NCBI RefSeq assembly: GCF_000428725.1
Contig: NZ_KE386792.1
Location: forward strand, 54,234 to 118,233
Origin: Psychromonas aquimarina ATCC BAA-1526
GTDB lineage: Bacteria > Pseudomonadota > Gammaproteobacteria > Enterobacterales > Psychromonadaceae
Direction: 5' to 3'
DNA length: 64,000 bases
In this document: positions 27,412 through 35,053 of the stretch, piece by piece
Position numbering within the stretch: position 1 is the stretch's first letter
Layout of the letters: the number at the start of each line of letters is the position of its first letter
Program-made: the position numbers and the translations under genes
Notes under the pieces: model-generated
The model's input: only the letters and a program-made list of their open reading frames with translations
Told to the model about the DNA's origin: nothing
The model's database searches: none

Positions 27412-27858
27412 ATTTATATCCCTAATAGTTTTTGTTCCGTTAGCAGTAGAATCAAGGTCACATACCGTTAACAATTTTGTTTTTCGTATACTAAGTAATT
27501 ATTGCTTTAGTTGCAAAAATGACTATCCCAAAATCAATAAGTTATCCTATTATCCGAATTTAGGCTGTTTAATGTTCTCATTTCTGCCGGTTATTTTTCA
27601 TCACTTGTTCCCATGTTCGAGCAAGGTTCACTGCACATATGTAGAAATAAAAGATTAACCATAGACAGCCGGCAGTCAGCTATAGTATTTCAACTGCACT
27701 TGTGCGAACAAAAATGTAATAGTTGAAAATTCACAGCAGCACTTTGTTAAACCTGATTAGGCAGAGAGTTAACTTTAAAAAGAGAAGCGGCTCAAAAAAT
27801 AGTTTTTTTCGAAAATATACAATCACACTCCCTTAATACACTAGAAAAAGGAATGCTT
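27412..27858. other. Divergent intergenic region, betaine-binding protein / VOC protein
   Basis: About 447 AT-rich bases with no convincing gene. An open frame on the plus strand (27275-27658) begins inside the binding-protein gene, has no ribosome binding site and looks like chance. Promoters for both flanking genes must lie here; I could not fix them. No clear repeat seen. Confidence 0.55.
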
Positions 27859-28221
27859 ATGTCTGCCCATAAAAAAATAAACTATTTAGAATTTCCCAGC
27901 AGAGATTTATCTAAAACCAAGTCTTTTTTCAGCACGGTTTTTAACTGGCAGTTTGAAGATTACGGGCCTGAATACTGCGCATTTTCCGGCGAGGATGCAG
28001 GTATCAACGGCGGTTTTTATCTGTCGGAGCTTAGTTCAACTACAAAAAACGGCAGTGTTTTAACTGTGATTTACAGCAGTAACATTAATCACACAGAGCA
28101 GAAAATAAAGCAGGCCGGCGGCTTAATTATTAAACCTGTTTTTGCCTTTCCAGGCGGAGTGCGTTTTCATTTTGAAGATCCAAACGAAAATGAATACGCG
28201 GTATGGTCAGAAAAGCAGTAA
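27859..28221 (+). CDS. VOC (glyoxalase/bleomycin-resistance-like) family protein
   Basis: Protein of 120 residues with the vicinal-oxygen-chelate fold pattern: an N-terminal INYLEFPSRDLSKTKSFFS beta-alpha unit, the VFNWQFEDYG segment, a repeated second half, and the C-terminal RFHFEDPNENEYAVWSE. These proteins act as small metal-dependent enzymes or binding proteins; no specific substrate is evident. The ATG at 27859 is chosen because AAAAAGGA then has normal spacing; the ATG two codons earlier touches that site. Confidence 0.85.
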   Translation: MSAHKKINYLEFPSRDLSKTKSFFSTVFNWQFEDYGPEYCAFSGEDAGINGGFYLSELSSTTKNGSVLTVIYSSNINHTEQKIKQAGGLIIKPVFAFPGGVRFHFEDPNENEYAVWSEKQ

Positions 28222-28225
28222 CTAA

Positions 28226-28250
28226 ACAGCAGGCTGCTGTCATTTTATTT
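28226..28250 (+). terminator. Possible terminator after the VOC gene
   Basis: ACAGCAG and CTGCTGT are nearly adjacent inverted repeats, followed by CATTTTATTT. It begins 5 bases past the stop codon. Confidence 0.45.
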
Positions 28251-28280
28251 AAAACCTGCAAACGGAAGTAATAATCGGAT

Positions 28281-28751
28281 TCAACGGTTACCACGAAGTT
28301 TGAAAAACATAAACACGGCCAGCCAGGCCATAAGCAGACCGGCCAGCGGTCTGCCGATATGCTCTAAATGAATGCCGTTCACTAATACAGCTTCTTTGGG
28401 TTTATCCGGATTAACATAAACCGTAACCGCTGTGCCCGCAGGAAAGCTATCCACCCAGTCCTGGGCGCCTTGCCGGTTGTTTTGGCATTGATAGCCCGAA
28501 TAGAGCAGATCACCATTAAGCTCATAGCCATTTAAAGAATAGCGGTAAAAAATATCAGCGCGGTACTCTTTGGAATTCAGCCCTTGACCACGCCCGCAGG
28601 AACGAACTTCAGAAGAGATAATAACCCCCTCTTTTTCATCCCAAAGATATGATTTAAGACCCGACCAGGCATCCACCAGCCCGACTCCCGTCAGTATCAA
28701 ACCACCGGCAAAAAAAATGGCGGCCATTAGCAGCTCTGATTTTTTACCCAC
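28281..28751 (-). CDS. DUF3592 domain membrane protein
   Basis: Protein of 156 residues with a membrane helix at each end (about 8-30 and 133-150) around an extracytoplasmic beta-rich domain. The pattern GVIISSEVRSCGRG ... YRADIFYRYSLNGYELNGD ... FPAGTAVTVYVNPDKPKEAVL is typical of DUF3592, whose function is unknown. It contains cysteines in the exterior domain (SCGRG, YQCQN). It lies 32 bases after the MarC-family gene on the same strand and may be cotranscribed. Confidence 0.85.
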   Translation of the reverse strand: MGKKSELLMAAIFFAGGLILTGVGLVDAWSGLKSYLWDEKEGVIISSEVRSCGRGQGLNSKEYRADIFYRYSLNGYELNGDLLYSGYQCQNNRQGAQDWVDSFPAGTAVTVYVNPDKPKEAVLVNGIHLEHIGRPLAGLLMAWLAVFMFFKLRGNR

Positions 28752-28783
28752 TATGTCCTCCCTGGAAAATGGAATTTAACGGC

Positions 28784-29383
28784 TTAAAACAGAAAACCTT
28801 TAATACCGGAAAATATAATCTGTGCGCCGATCGCCGAAACAAATAAACCGGTTATTTTAGGCAGTACCGCTAACCCCTGCTTACCGATTAAATGCTGCAG
28901 CTTATTAGAAAGCAGCAGCACACCAGCCAGCGAGATAACTGCGGCTAACAGTGACAGAACAACTATCAGCGTGCCGACAATGGTGTTTACCTCAGCACCG
29001 ATCACCATCAGAATACCTATCATACCCGGGCCGACCGTTATCGGTATTGCCAGCGGTACAATTGCAAAATCACTGCCTGATTCGAGTTTCTCCGCAGGCA
29101 CCTCGCGGCCGCCGCGGATCATATCCAGCGCACTTAAAAACAGTACAGTTCCCGCACCGATCTTAAACGCATCTAAGGTAATGCCGAACAGGTTGAATAT
29201 ATATTTACCAAACAGTAAAAAGATCAGACTTGAGATAACAACAGCAACTGACAGCTTGAAAATGACGCTCTTTTTCTCTGGTTTGGTAAGGTTTTTACTC
29301 AAACTAAGAAACACAGACAGCACAAAGAACGGAACCATCATAAAAAACAGTTTTAAATACAGGGTAAAAAACTCTTCCAACAT
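28784..29383 (-). CDS. MarC/UPF0056 family integral membrane protein
   Basis: Protein of 199 residues with six predicted membrane helices and the family signature VPLAIPITVGPGMIG between helices 3 and 4, together with ALDMIRGG. MarC proteins were once linked to multiple antibiotic resistance but have no proven transport activity. Followed on the same strand by the DUF3592 gene. Confidence 0.9.
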   Translation of the reverse strand: MLEEFFTLYLKLFFMMVPFFVLSVFLSLSKNLTKPEKKSVIFKLSVAVVISSLIFLLFGKYIFNLFGITLDAFKIGAGTVLFLSALDMIRGGREVPAEKLESGSDFAIVPLAIPITVGPGMIGILMVIGAEVNTIVGTLIVVLSLLAAVISLAGVLLLSNKLQHLIGKQGLAVLPKITGLFVSAIGAQIIFSGIKGFLF

Positions 29384-29469
29384 CTCAGCATCACTTTCAG
29401 GTTAATTAAAAAACGTGATGCTAACACACTTATTCAGCGTTTAAACAGCAAATAATCATTAACTTTTAC

Positions 29470-29487
29470 TGCGCCAGAACAGGCGCA
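29470..29487 (-). terminator. Hairpin after ybaK
   Basis: TGCGCC and GGCGCA flank a 6-base loop 14 bases past the ybaK stop. No T-run follows on the minus strand, so termination here is uncertain. Confidence 0.4.
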
Positions 29488-29501
29488 GAAACAAAGGCTG
29501 C

Positions 29502-29969
29502 TCAGAGACATAATTCAACAGCAGATGCATTTAATACACGTATTAAATCCTGCGGATTTAACTCAATATCCAGCCCCCTTTTACCGGCGCTGACATAAAT
29601 ACTCGGCAGCCCCACTGCACTGATATCCAGCAGCGTTGTCAGACGTTTTTTCTGCCCTAAGGGGCTTACTCCACCAAGTACATATCCGGTAGAACGCAGC
29701 ACATCATTTTTATCTGCCATCTGTGCTTTTTTAGCACCGGCGGCTTTAGCAGCATGTTTCATACTGAGTTTTTTATCTACAGGTAATAACGCCACAACAA
29801 GCTGCTTTGTATCTAAACAGACAACTAATGTTTTAAATACCACTGAAGCCGGTAACCCCAACTTTTCAGAAGCCTCTAAACCATAAGATTCACTTCCTGG
29901 CTGATGATCATACTCATGTACCTGATAGGGGATTTTTTGTTTTTTGACAAAATTAACTGCCGGGGTCAT
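29502..29969 (-). CDS. ybaK: Cys-tRNA(Pro)/Cys-tRNA(Cys) deacylase YbaK
   Basis: Trans-acting aminoacyl-tRNA editing enzyme, 155 residues (E. coli YbaK 159), which hydrolyses cysteine mischarged on tRNA(Pro). It shows the conserved lysine K46 in VVFKTLVV, the LPVDKKLSMKHAAKAAG segment, and the GYVLGGVSPLGQKKRL motif with the GGxSP signature. It begins 6 bases after the stop of the racemase gene and so belongs to the same transcript. Confidence 0.94.
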   Translation of the reverse strand: MTPAVNFVKKQKIPYQVHEYDHQPGSESYGLEASEKLGLPASVVFKTLVVCLDTKQLVVALLPVDKKLSMKHAAKAAGAKKAQMADKNDVLRSTGYVLGGVSPLGQKKRLTTLLDISAVGLPSIYVSAGKRGLDIELNPQDLIRVLNASAVELCL

Positions 29970-29975
29970 AGATAT

Positions 29976-30671
29976 TTAACCTTTTAATGCGTATTGAACT
30001 GCGCTGTGTGCATGGATTGCAGTGGTATCGTATAAAGGCACTGTTGTGTCGCCCTCTTTTACTAATAAAGCAATTTCAGTGCAGCCGAGAATAACCGCCT
30101 GCGCCCCCTGTTTAAACAGCTTGTTTATTATCTGCACATACTGGCCGCGTGAAGAGTCAATAATGTGGCCGTTACATAATTCATTATAAATAATGTCATG
30201 CACTATGGTCTGATCCGATTCGCAGGGCACAACAACATCAATCGCAAAATTATCCGTTAAGCGCTTTTTATAAAAATCCTGCGCCATGGTAAAACGCGTA
30301 CCCAGCAGTCCTACTTTAGTTATATTATCAGCCACGAGCTTAGATGCAGTGGCATCAGCTATATGTAAAACAGGGATATCAATACAGCTGTCAATTTCTG
30401 AGGCTACTTTATGCATAGTGTTAGTGCAGATCATTAAAAAGTCTGCGCCCGCATGCTGCAGTGATTTTGCGGCTTCGCTGAGGATATCCGCCGTCTCATT
30501 CCATAACCCTGCATGCTGAAGCTTTTCTATCTCTGCAAAATCCACACTGTTAAGAATAATTTTAGCAGAGTGTAAACCGCCTAGCTGCTCGTTCACCCCC
30601 TGATTAATTGCCTGATAATAACTTACTGTTGACTGCCAGCTCATCCCGCCTAATAAACCTATTGTTTTCAT
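29976..30671 (-). CDS. Aspartate/glutamate racemase family protein (YgeA-like)
   Basis: Cofactor-independent racemase of 231 residues. It begins MKTIGLLGGMSWQST and has both catalytic cysteines in their usual places, C82 in ICTNTMHK and C197 in LGCTEIALL. YgeA proteins racemise several amino acids; the substrate here is not known. The start codon is only about 20 bases from the edge of the 49-bp tandem repeat array, so its leader and probably its promoter lie in or before that array. A GATGGG stretch is the best ribosome-binding candidate. Confidence 0.92.
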   Translation of the reverse strand: MKTIGLLGGMSWQSTVSYYQAINQGVNEQLGGLHSAKIILNSVDFAEIEKLQHAGLWNETADILSEAAKSLQHAGADFLMICTNTMHKVASEIDSCIDIPVLHIADATASKLVADNITKVGLLGTRFTMAQDFYKKRLTDNFAIDVVVPCESDQTIVHDIIYNELCNGHIIDSSRGQYVQIINKLFKQGAQAVILGCTEIALLVKEGDTTVPLYDTTAIHAHSAVQYALKG

Positions 30672-30690
30672 TGTATACCCATCTTGTATT

Positions 30691-31130
30691 CGACAACGCA
30701 GTTGCGTCCTTTCTGTTTTGCTTTATATAACAGTTTATCCGACAACGCAGTTGCGTCCTTTCTGTTTTGCTTTATATAACAGTTTATCCGACACGCAGTT
30801 GCGTCCTTGCTGTTTTGCTTTATATAACAGTTTATCCGACAACGTAGTTGCGTCCTTGCTGTTTTGCTTTATATAACAGTTTATTCGACAACACAGTTGC
30901 GTCCTTTCTGTTTTGCTTTATATAACAGTTTATCCGACAACGCAGTTGCGTCCTTGCTGTTTTACTTTATATAACAGTTTATCCGACAACGCAGTTGCGT
31001 CCTTGCTGTTTTGCTTTATATAGCAGTTTATCCGACACGCAGTTGCGTCCTTTCTGTTTTGCTTTTATATAACAGTTTACCCGACAACGCAGTTGCGTCC
31101 TTTCTGTTTTGCTTTATATAACAGTTTATC
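30691..31130 (-). repeat. Nine tandem 49-bp repeats derived from the 3' end of the diguanylate cyclase gene
   Basis: Copies start at 30691, 30740, 30789, 30837, 30886, 30935, 30984, 31033 and 31082; the period is 49 bases except one 48. The copy at 31082-31130 is the end of the diguanylate cyclase gene and encodes its last residues, DKLLYKAKQKGRNCVVG, the conserved GGDEF tail motif. The other eight lie after the stop codon and fill the space up to the racemase gene. Because 49 is not a multiple of three, they cannot extend the protein; the coding frame meets TAA at the first junction. Copies differ at few positions: TTTCTG (1, 2, 5, 8, 9) versus TTGCTG (3, 4, 6, 7), a one-base deletion in copies 3 and 8, and single substitutions. 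There are no spacers, so it is not CRISPR. Confidence 0.97.
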
Positions 31131-32279
31131 TGCCCGTTTGACCAGCTCATTGATACTTTCATTAGCCGTTAACTGAGCAACACCAATACTGATGGTAATA
31201 CTGTCTCCCTCAACGTTGAGGTTTGACTGAATATGCCCCCTAATACGATCACAGACAAGCAGTGCTGTTGGTAAATCTGTTTCAGGTAACAATATAATAA
31301 ACTCTTCACCTCCCCAGCGGTAAATCATATCAATATTACGCGTAATATCAGTAAAAAGGCTGACCAGTGATTTTAAAACCTGATCCCCGACATCGTGTCC
31401 AAATTTATCATTAACGGCTTTAAAAAGATCGATATCAACAAAAGCAAGGCACAGGTTACGCTGATGGCGAAGATGACGTTCCCGTTCCAGATCCGCATTA
31501 GTTTCAAATTTTCGGCGGTTTCCCGCCAGAGTTAAGGGATCATGCAGCGCTGCATCTTCGGCCTCCTGGCGTAATAACTCGGTTAATGAGTTTGCGGCCT
31601 GCAGTGCATCTGCCCGCTGTTCAATTTCACTTTCAAAGCGGCGCTGCAGCAGCCACAAATATGCCAGAACAAAAGCCAGTGAATAAGCCATTAGAACCAG
31701 CATAGTGAACTGATGTAAAAGGCCGGCGTAGGCAAAATCTGAACTCACCATTCCAGCGGCAGTCACTACCGCACGCAGAACCATAAAACCGGTAAACAGC
31801 ATGATCAGGCCGGCAGTGTATTTATTCTCAATCGCCGATGAATTGCTGTGCACCGGTTTAACCAGATCATTGACGCTGAGAATTGAAAAAAATGTAACAT
31901 ACAATGAAAAAATAATAACCCGTATATCGGTATCAAAATAGATGTAGGTAAAATAAAGAGATAAGCAGATAAATACAAACAGTGCACCTAATACTTTCCA
32001 GACCGGGAAAGCTAACCTTTGGAAATCACGTATTGCCCGCCACAGGAAAACCACCCATAACAAAAAAGCCGTATTAGCAATAATAATGGAGGAGAAATAG
32101 GGCAGGGAATCGCGGGTTGAAACTAAGAATGTCCCGAGAGACTGGCAGGCGAATGCCAGCGCAATCCAGCCCAGGCTTAAGCTGGATTTTTGTGTACGCC
32201 AGATAACAAACATTACCAGGGCAATAATGAATGTTTCTATGGTATTAATGATAAACAGCGTATGAATATCCAGATTCAT
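31077..32279 (-). CDS. Membrane-bound diguanylate cyclase (GGDEF)
   Basis: Synthesises c-di-GMP from GTP. 400 residues from the ATG at 32279, which has an AAGGTAA site; the frame is open for 19 more codons upstream without one. The N-terminal 210 residues hold about seven membrane helices and no periplasmic domain; a short coiled coil (about 215-245) leads to the GGDEF domain with DPLTLAGNRR, DIDLFKAVND, the active site RWGGEEF and an inhibitory RxxD site (RNID) exactly five residues before GGEEF. The C-terminal DKLLYKAKQKGRNCVVG is repeated as DNA eight more times after the stop. Likely feeds c-di-GMP to receptors such as the BcsA PilZ domain at the window's end. Confidence 0.95.
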   Translation of the reverse strand: MNLDIHTLFIINTIETFIIALVMFVIWRTQKSSLSLGWIALAFACQSLGTFLVSTRDSLPYFSSIIIANTAFLLWVVFLWRAIRDFQRLAFPVWKVLGALFVFICLSLYFTYIYFDTDIRVIIFSLYVTFFSILSVNDLVKPVHSNSSAIENKYTAGLIMLFTGFMVLRAVVTAAGMVSSDFAYAGLLHQFTMLVLMAYSLAFVLAYLWLLQRRFESEIEQRADALQAANSLTELLRQEAEDAALHDPLTLAGNRRKFETNADLERERHLRHQRNLCLAFVDIDLFKAVNDKFGHDVGDQVLKSLVSLFTDITRNIDMIYRWGGEEFIILLPETDLPTALLVCDRIRGHIQSNLNVEGDSITISIGVAQLTANESINELVKRADKLLYKAKQKGRNCVVG

Positions 32280-32351
32280 ATGTTTACCTTCATGGTTACA
32301 GAAGAAGGACTCTCTGAATATGATTATAGCCGTCAAATATCATTAGCATAA

Positions 32352-32378
32352 ATATCAGGAGCAGAAAGCTGCTGATAT
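32352..32378 (-). terminator. Hairpin after the PPOX gene
   Basis: ATATCAG and CTGATAT, with three more pairs inside after a mismatch, enclose a 5-base loop 4 bases past the PPOX stop; TTTATG follows on the minus strand. Probably ends the recCBD-PPOX transcript before the cyclase gene. Confidence 0.5.
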
Positions 32379-32381
32379 ATT

Positions 32382-32993
32382 CTATAAATCTGCAATAGAA
32401 CGGCTTTTAATACCGTCATCTACCTGCTTTATAAAAGAGCTGTCCGCACCGGTATTCTCAGCAATCTCCTTGCCGAAGGATATTTTCATAGCCTCAGGCC
32501 AGGTATCACTCTGCCATGTTTTACTGCGCAGCAGGGCTTTACCACAATGGAAATAAGCATTATTCACCGTTACTTCCATCACCAGCAGTGCATTGTGCGA
32601 CAGCGAGGCCATCTGTTTGCAGATAAGCTCACCGCTTAGCAGACGGCAGGTTCCATGCACTCTTAATGTTTCAGTGGTACCGGGCAGAATAAAAATCAGC
32701 GCCACTTTATTATGTTCAAGGATATTAGTTAATGAAAATGCCAGCTTGTTACCCCGTAATTCAGGAATGAGCAGCTTATTATCCTGGGTAACTTTCACAA
32801 AACCGGGTTTATCTCCTTTCGGAGAAATAGTCGGAAAACCGTTTTCATCAAGGGTAGACAGCATCAGCAGCGGAGACTTGCAGATAAAACTTTTCATGTG
32901 CGGATTAAGGTGATCATAAATCTTCTTGGCCGCAACAGGATTAGGCTTTCCAATCGTTTCTCTTAATGTTTTCTGGCTTTTAATCTGCTGCAT
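32382..32993 (-). CDS. Pyridoxamine 5'-phosphate oxidase-like FMN-binding protein
   Basis: Protein of 203 residues of the PPOX/split-barrel flavoprotein type, like the DR_2398/MSMEG_1061 family. Visible pattern: LLMLSTLDENGFPTISPKGDKPGFV (split here as two strands with the SPKGD motif), LLIPELRGNKLAFSLTNIL, VALIFILPGTTETLRVHGTC. Such proteins bind FMN or related cofactors; this one has no assigned reaction. It starts 2 bases after the recD stop, so it is the last gene of the recC-recB-recD transcript, an arrangement with no obvious functional reason. Confidence 0.87.
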   Translation of the reverse strand: MQQIKSQKTLRETIGKPNPVAAKKIYDHLNPHMKSFICKSPLLMLSTLDENGFPTISPKGDKPGFVKVTQDNKLLIPELRGNKLAFSLTNILEHNKVALIFILPGTTETLRVHGTCRLLSGELICKQMASLSHNALLVMEVTVNNAYFHCGKALLRSKTWQSDTWPEAMKISFGKEIAENTGADSSFIKQVDDGIKSRSIADL

Positions 32994-32995
32994 GA

Positions 32996-35053
32996 CTATT
33001 TCTCTTTAGCGTTTTGTAAACGCTCAACTAAACGACTGAAGCGCTGTGTTTTATTGCGGATCGCACTGGCCGTTAATGACAGATCTGCAAACAAAGTCAG
33101 CTCTTTTTTAGCGCGGGTGATACCGGTATAGATCAGCTCGCGAGTCACAACCGGTACCGGAGTTTCAGGCAGGGACAAAACGGTATGCGCAAACTCAGAG
33201 CCCTGGCTTTTATGCACCGTCATCGCAAACACGGTTTCGTGGCTAGGCAGACGGCTTGGCTGAAAATCTGCAACACTGCCGTCTGCCATCTGGAAATACA
33301 CACGCAGCTGATTTTTTTCATCACTCAGACATAAACCAATATCACCGTTATATAAACCCAAGTGGTAATTATTCTGGGTGATCATTATAGGACGGCCCAC
33401 ATACCAGGTGCTCAGTTCGCCAGCCGTCTGAGAAGACAAGCTGTCTATCAGACCGGCTTTGTGCAGTACTTTCTCACAGCGCTGGTTTAATCCGTTAACA
33501 CCCCACTCGCCTTCACGAATCGCACACAAAATTTTAAACTGGTTAAACAGCTTGAGCAGATTTTTGGCACTGTCACGGTTGTCTGCACCGATCACGCATA
33601 AAGCTTGTAAATAAGGCCGGTAACCGCTGAGCATCAGTTTCTCAACAGCCGGAAGACCCTGCTCATTATTCGTATAATGCTGCAGATCCGCATAATCACT
33701 GCACAGCTGTACAAGCTGTCTGCCTCCGGCCCGGCCGCTGTTAATCGCTTTGGCTAAAAAACCAATACCTGAATACTGATCAAAACGATAACTTTTGCGC
33801 AGCAGACACAAATTATCCGCCATCGTCTCACTGCTGTGCCTGTCTTTCAGCAGAGATGAAAAACCCGTGAGCTCAGATAACTGCCGCGCTTTTTCAGCAC
33901 TGTATCCGGACTCAATAAAAGAACAGATATCCCCAAGAACAGCGCCGGCTTCAACCGAGGCTAACTGATCTTTGTCGCCTAATAAAATCAAACGCGCATG
34001 ATCCGGCAGCGCCGTCAGTAATTTTGCCATTAACGGTAAATCTACCATTGAGGCTTCATCCACCAGGAGCAGATCTAAATGTAATTTTTTATGCTGGTCA
34101 TGGCGAAAATGGTTACTGTTAGCTTTCACGCCGAGCAGACGGTGAATGGTACTAGCTTCACTGGGAATTTTATCTTTTAAACTCGGATCAATATTGAGTT
34201 CGTTCAGCGCACTGCTGATAGACTCAGTTAAACGCGCGGCCGCTTTACCGGTCGGTGCGGCCATTTTTATCAACAGCTCGGGCTGCGCATTTATCAGCAG
34301 CGCCAGCAGTTTAGTTACTGTGGTTGTTTTACCCGTGCCCGGACCGCCGGAGATAACACAGCGTGCAGAGCTCAGTGCCAGGGCCGCACTCACTTTCTGC
34401 CAGTCACAGCGGCAGCTCTCCGGAATTAAGATCTCCAGCGCCTGCAGCACATCACTGTTCTGTGCCTGCTTAAACAGGGTTTCCACCGGTCCCCAGTCAA
34501 TCGGAGCAGATTCCACAATATCCAGATACTTCTCACATAACAGAGACACAGACTGACTTTTATCTGCGCACCATGCCTGCCAGATATATTCATAATTAAC
34601 CGCAAATAAAGCGTCCAGCTGGCCTTTAACATTACCGCTTAAAATAACCTGCGGCTGATGCAGCAGTTTATCGGCAATCAGCTGCTCAAACTGCGCGTAA
34701 CGGGCAAGATACAAGGCATTAAACTGTAACTGCAGCGGTGCATTTTCACCGACACACAGCGAGTCACTCAACAGCGCATGGGCCTGTTCATTATTCTGCA
34801 GTAGACAGTCAATATCATGCTTCTGACAAAACTCCGGCAGATTTATCTCCGATATCAGACACTTTTCATTAAGGTGTGCGGCTATCTGATCAACAGGCAG
34901 ACAGATATGGCCAAGCCCTAAATACTCACTGGTAAAAGCAGCACATAACTGAGTCAGGGGATCCGCCCCTAAATCAGCCGTAAATTTTGCAAAATGATAA
35001 TCAATTGAGCGCAGTAAGCCCTGCTCTTTCCACTGTTTAAGCTGCTCTAACAT
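32996..35053 (-). CDS. recD: Exodeoxyribonuclease V alpha subunit RecD
   Basis: 5'-3' helicase subunit of RecBCD, 685 residues (E. coli 608, so somewhat long). Walker A GGPGTGKTTTVTKLL, motif with GKAAARL, Walker B LLVDEASMVDL, GDKDQLASVEAG, and the C-terminal motifs VHKSQGSEF and YTGITRAK are all present. It overlaps the recB end by 7 bases. RecBCD repairs double-strand breaks and degrades linear DNA. Confidence 0.96.
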   Translation of the reverse strand: MLEQLKQWKEQGLLRSIDYHFAKFTADLGADPLTQLCAAFTSEYLGLGHICLPVDQIAAHLNEKCLISEINLPEFCQKHDIDCLLQNNEQAHALLSDSLCVGENAPLQLQFNALYLARYAQFEQLIADKLLHQPQVILSGNVKGQLDALFAVNYEYIWQAWCADKSQSVSLLCEKYLDIVESAPIDWGPVETLFKQAQNSDVLQALEILIPESCRCDWQKVSAALALSSARCVISGGPGTGKTTTVTKLLALLINAQPELLIKMAAPTGKAAARLTESISSALNELNIDPSLKDKIPSEASTIHRLLGVKANSNHFRHDQHKKLHLDLLLVDEASMVDLPLMAKLLTALPDHARLILLGDKDQLASVEAGAVLGDICSFIESGYSAEKARQLSELTGFSSLLKDRHSSETMADNLCLLRKSYRFDQYSGIGFLAKAINSGRAGGRQLVQLCSDYADLQHYTNNEQGLPAVEKLMLSGYRPYLQALCVIGADNRDSAKNLLKLFNQFKILCAIREGEWGVNGLNQRCEKVLHKAGLIDSLSSQTAGELSTWYVGRPIMITQNNYHLGLYNGDIGLCLSDEKNQLRVYFQMADGSVADFQPSRLPSHETVFAMTVHKSQGSEFAHTVLSLPETPVPVVTRELIYTGITRAKKELTLFADLSLTASAIRNKTQRFSRLVERLQNAKEK

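Noticed and set aside
27275-27658. Plus-strand open frame of 127 codons
   Set aside because: Starts inside the binding-protein gene on the other strand, has no ribosome binding site and low-complexity AT-rich composition; judged a chance frame.
30691-31130. CRISPR array, integron attC array or REP-type repeats
   Set aside because: The units are directly adjacent with no unique spacers, 49 bp each, and identical to the end of the neighbouring GGDEF gene; no integrase, Cas genes or REP palindromes are present.
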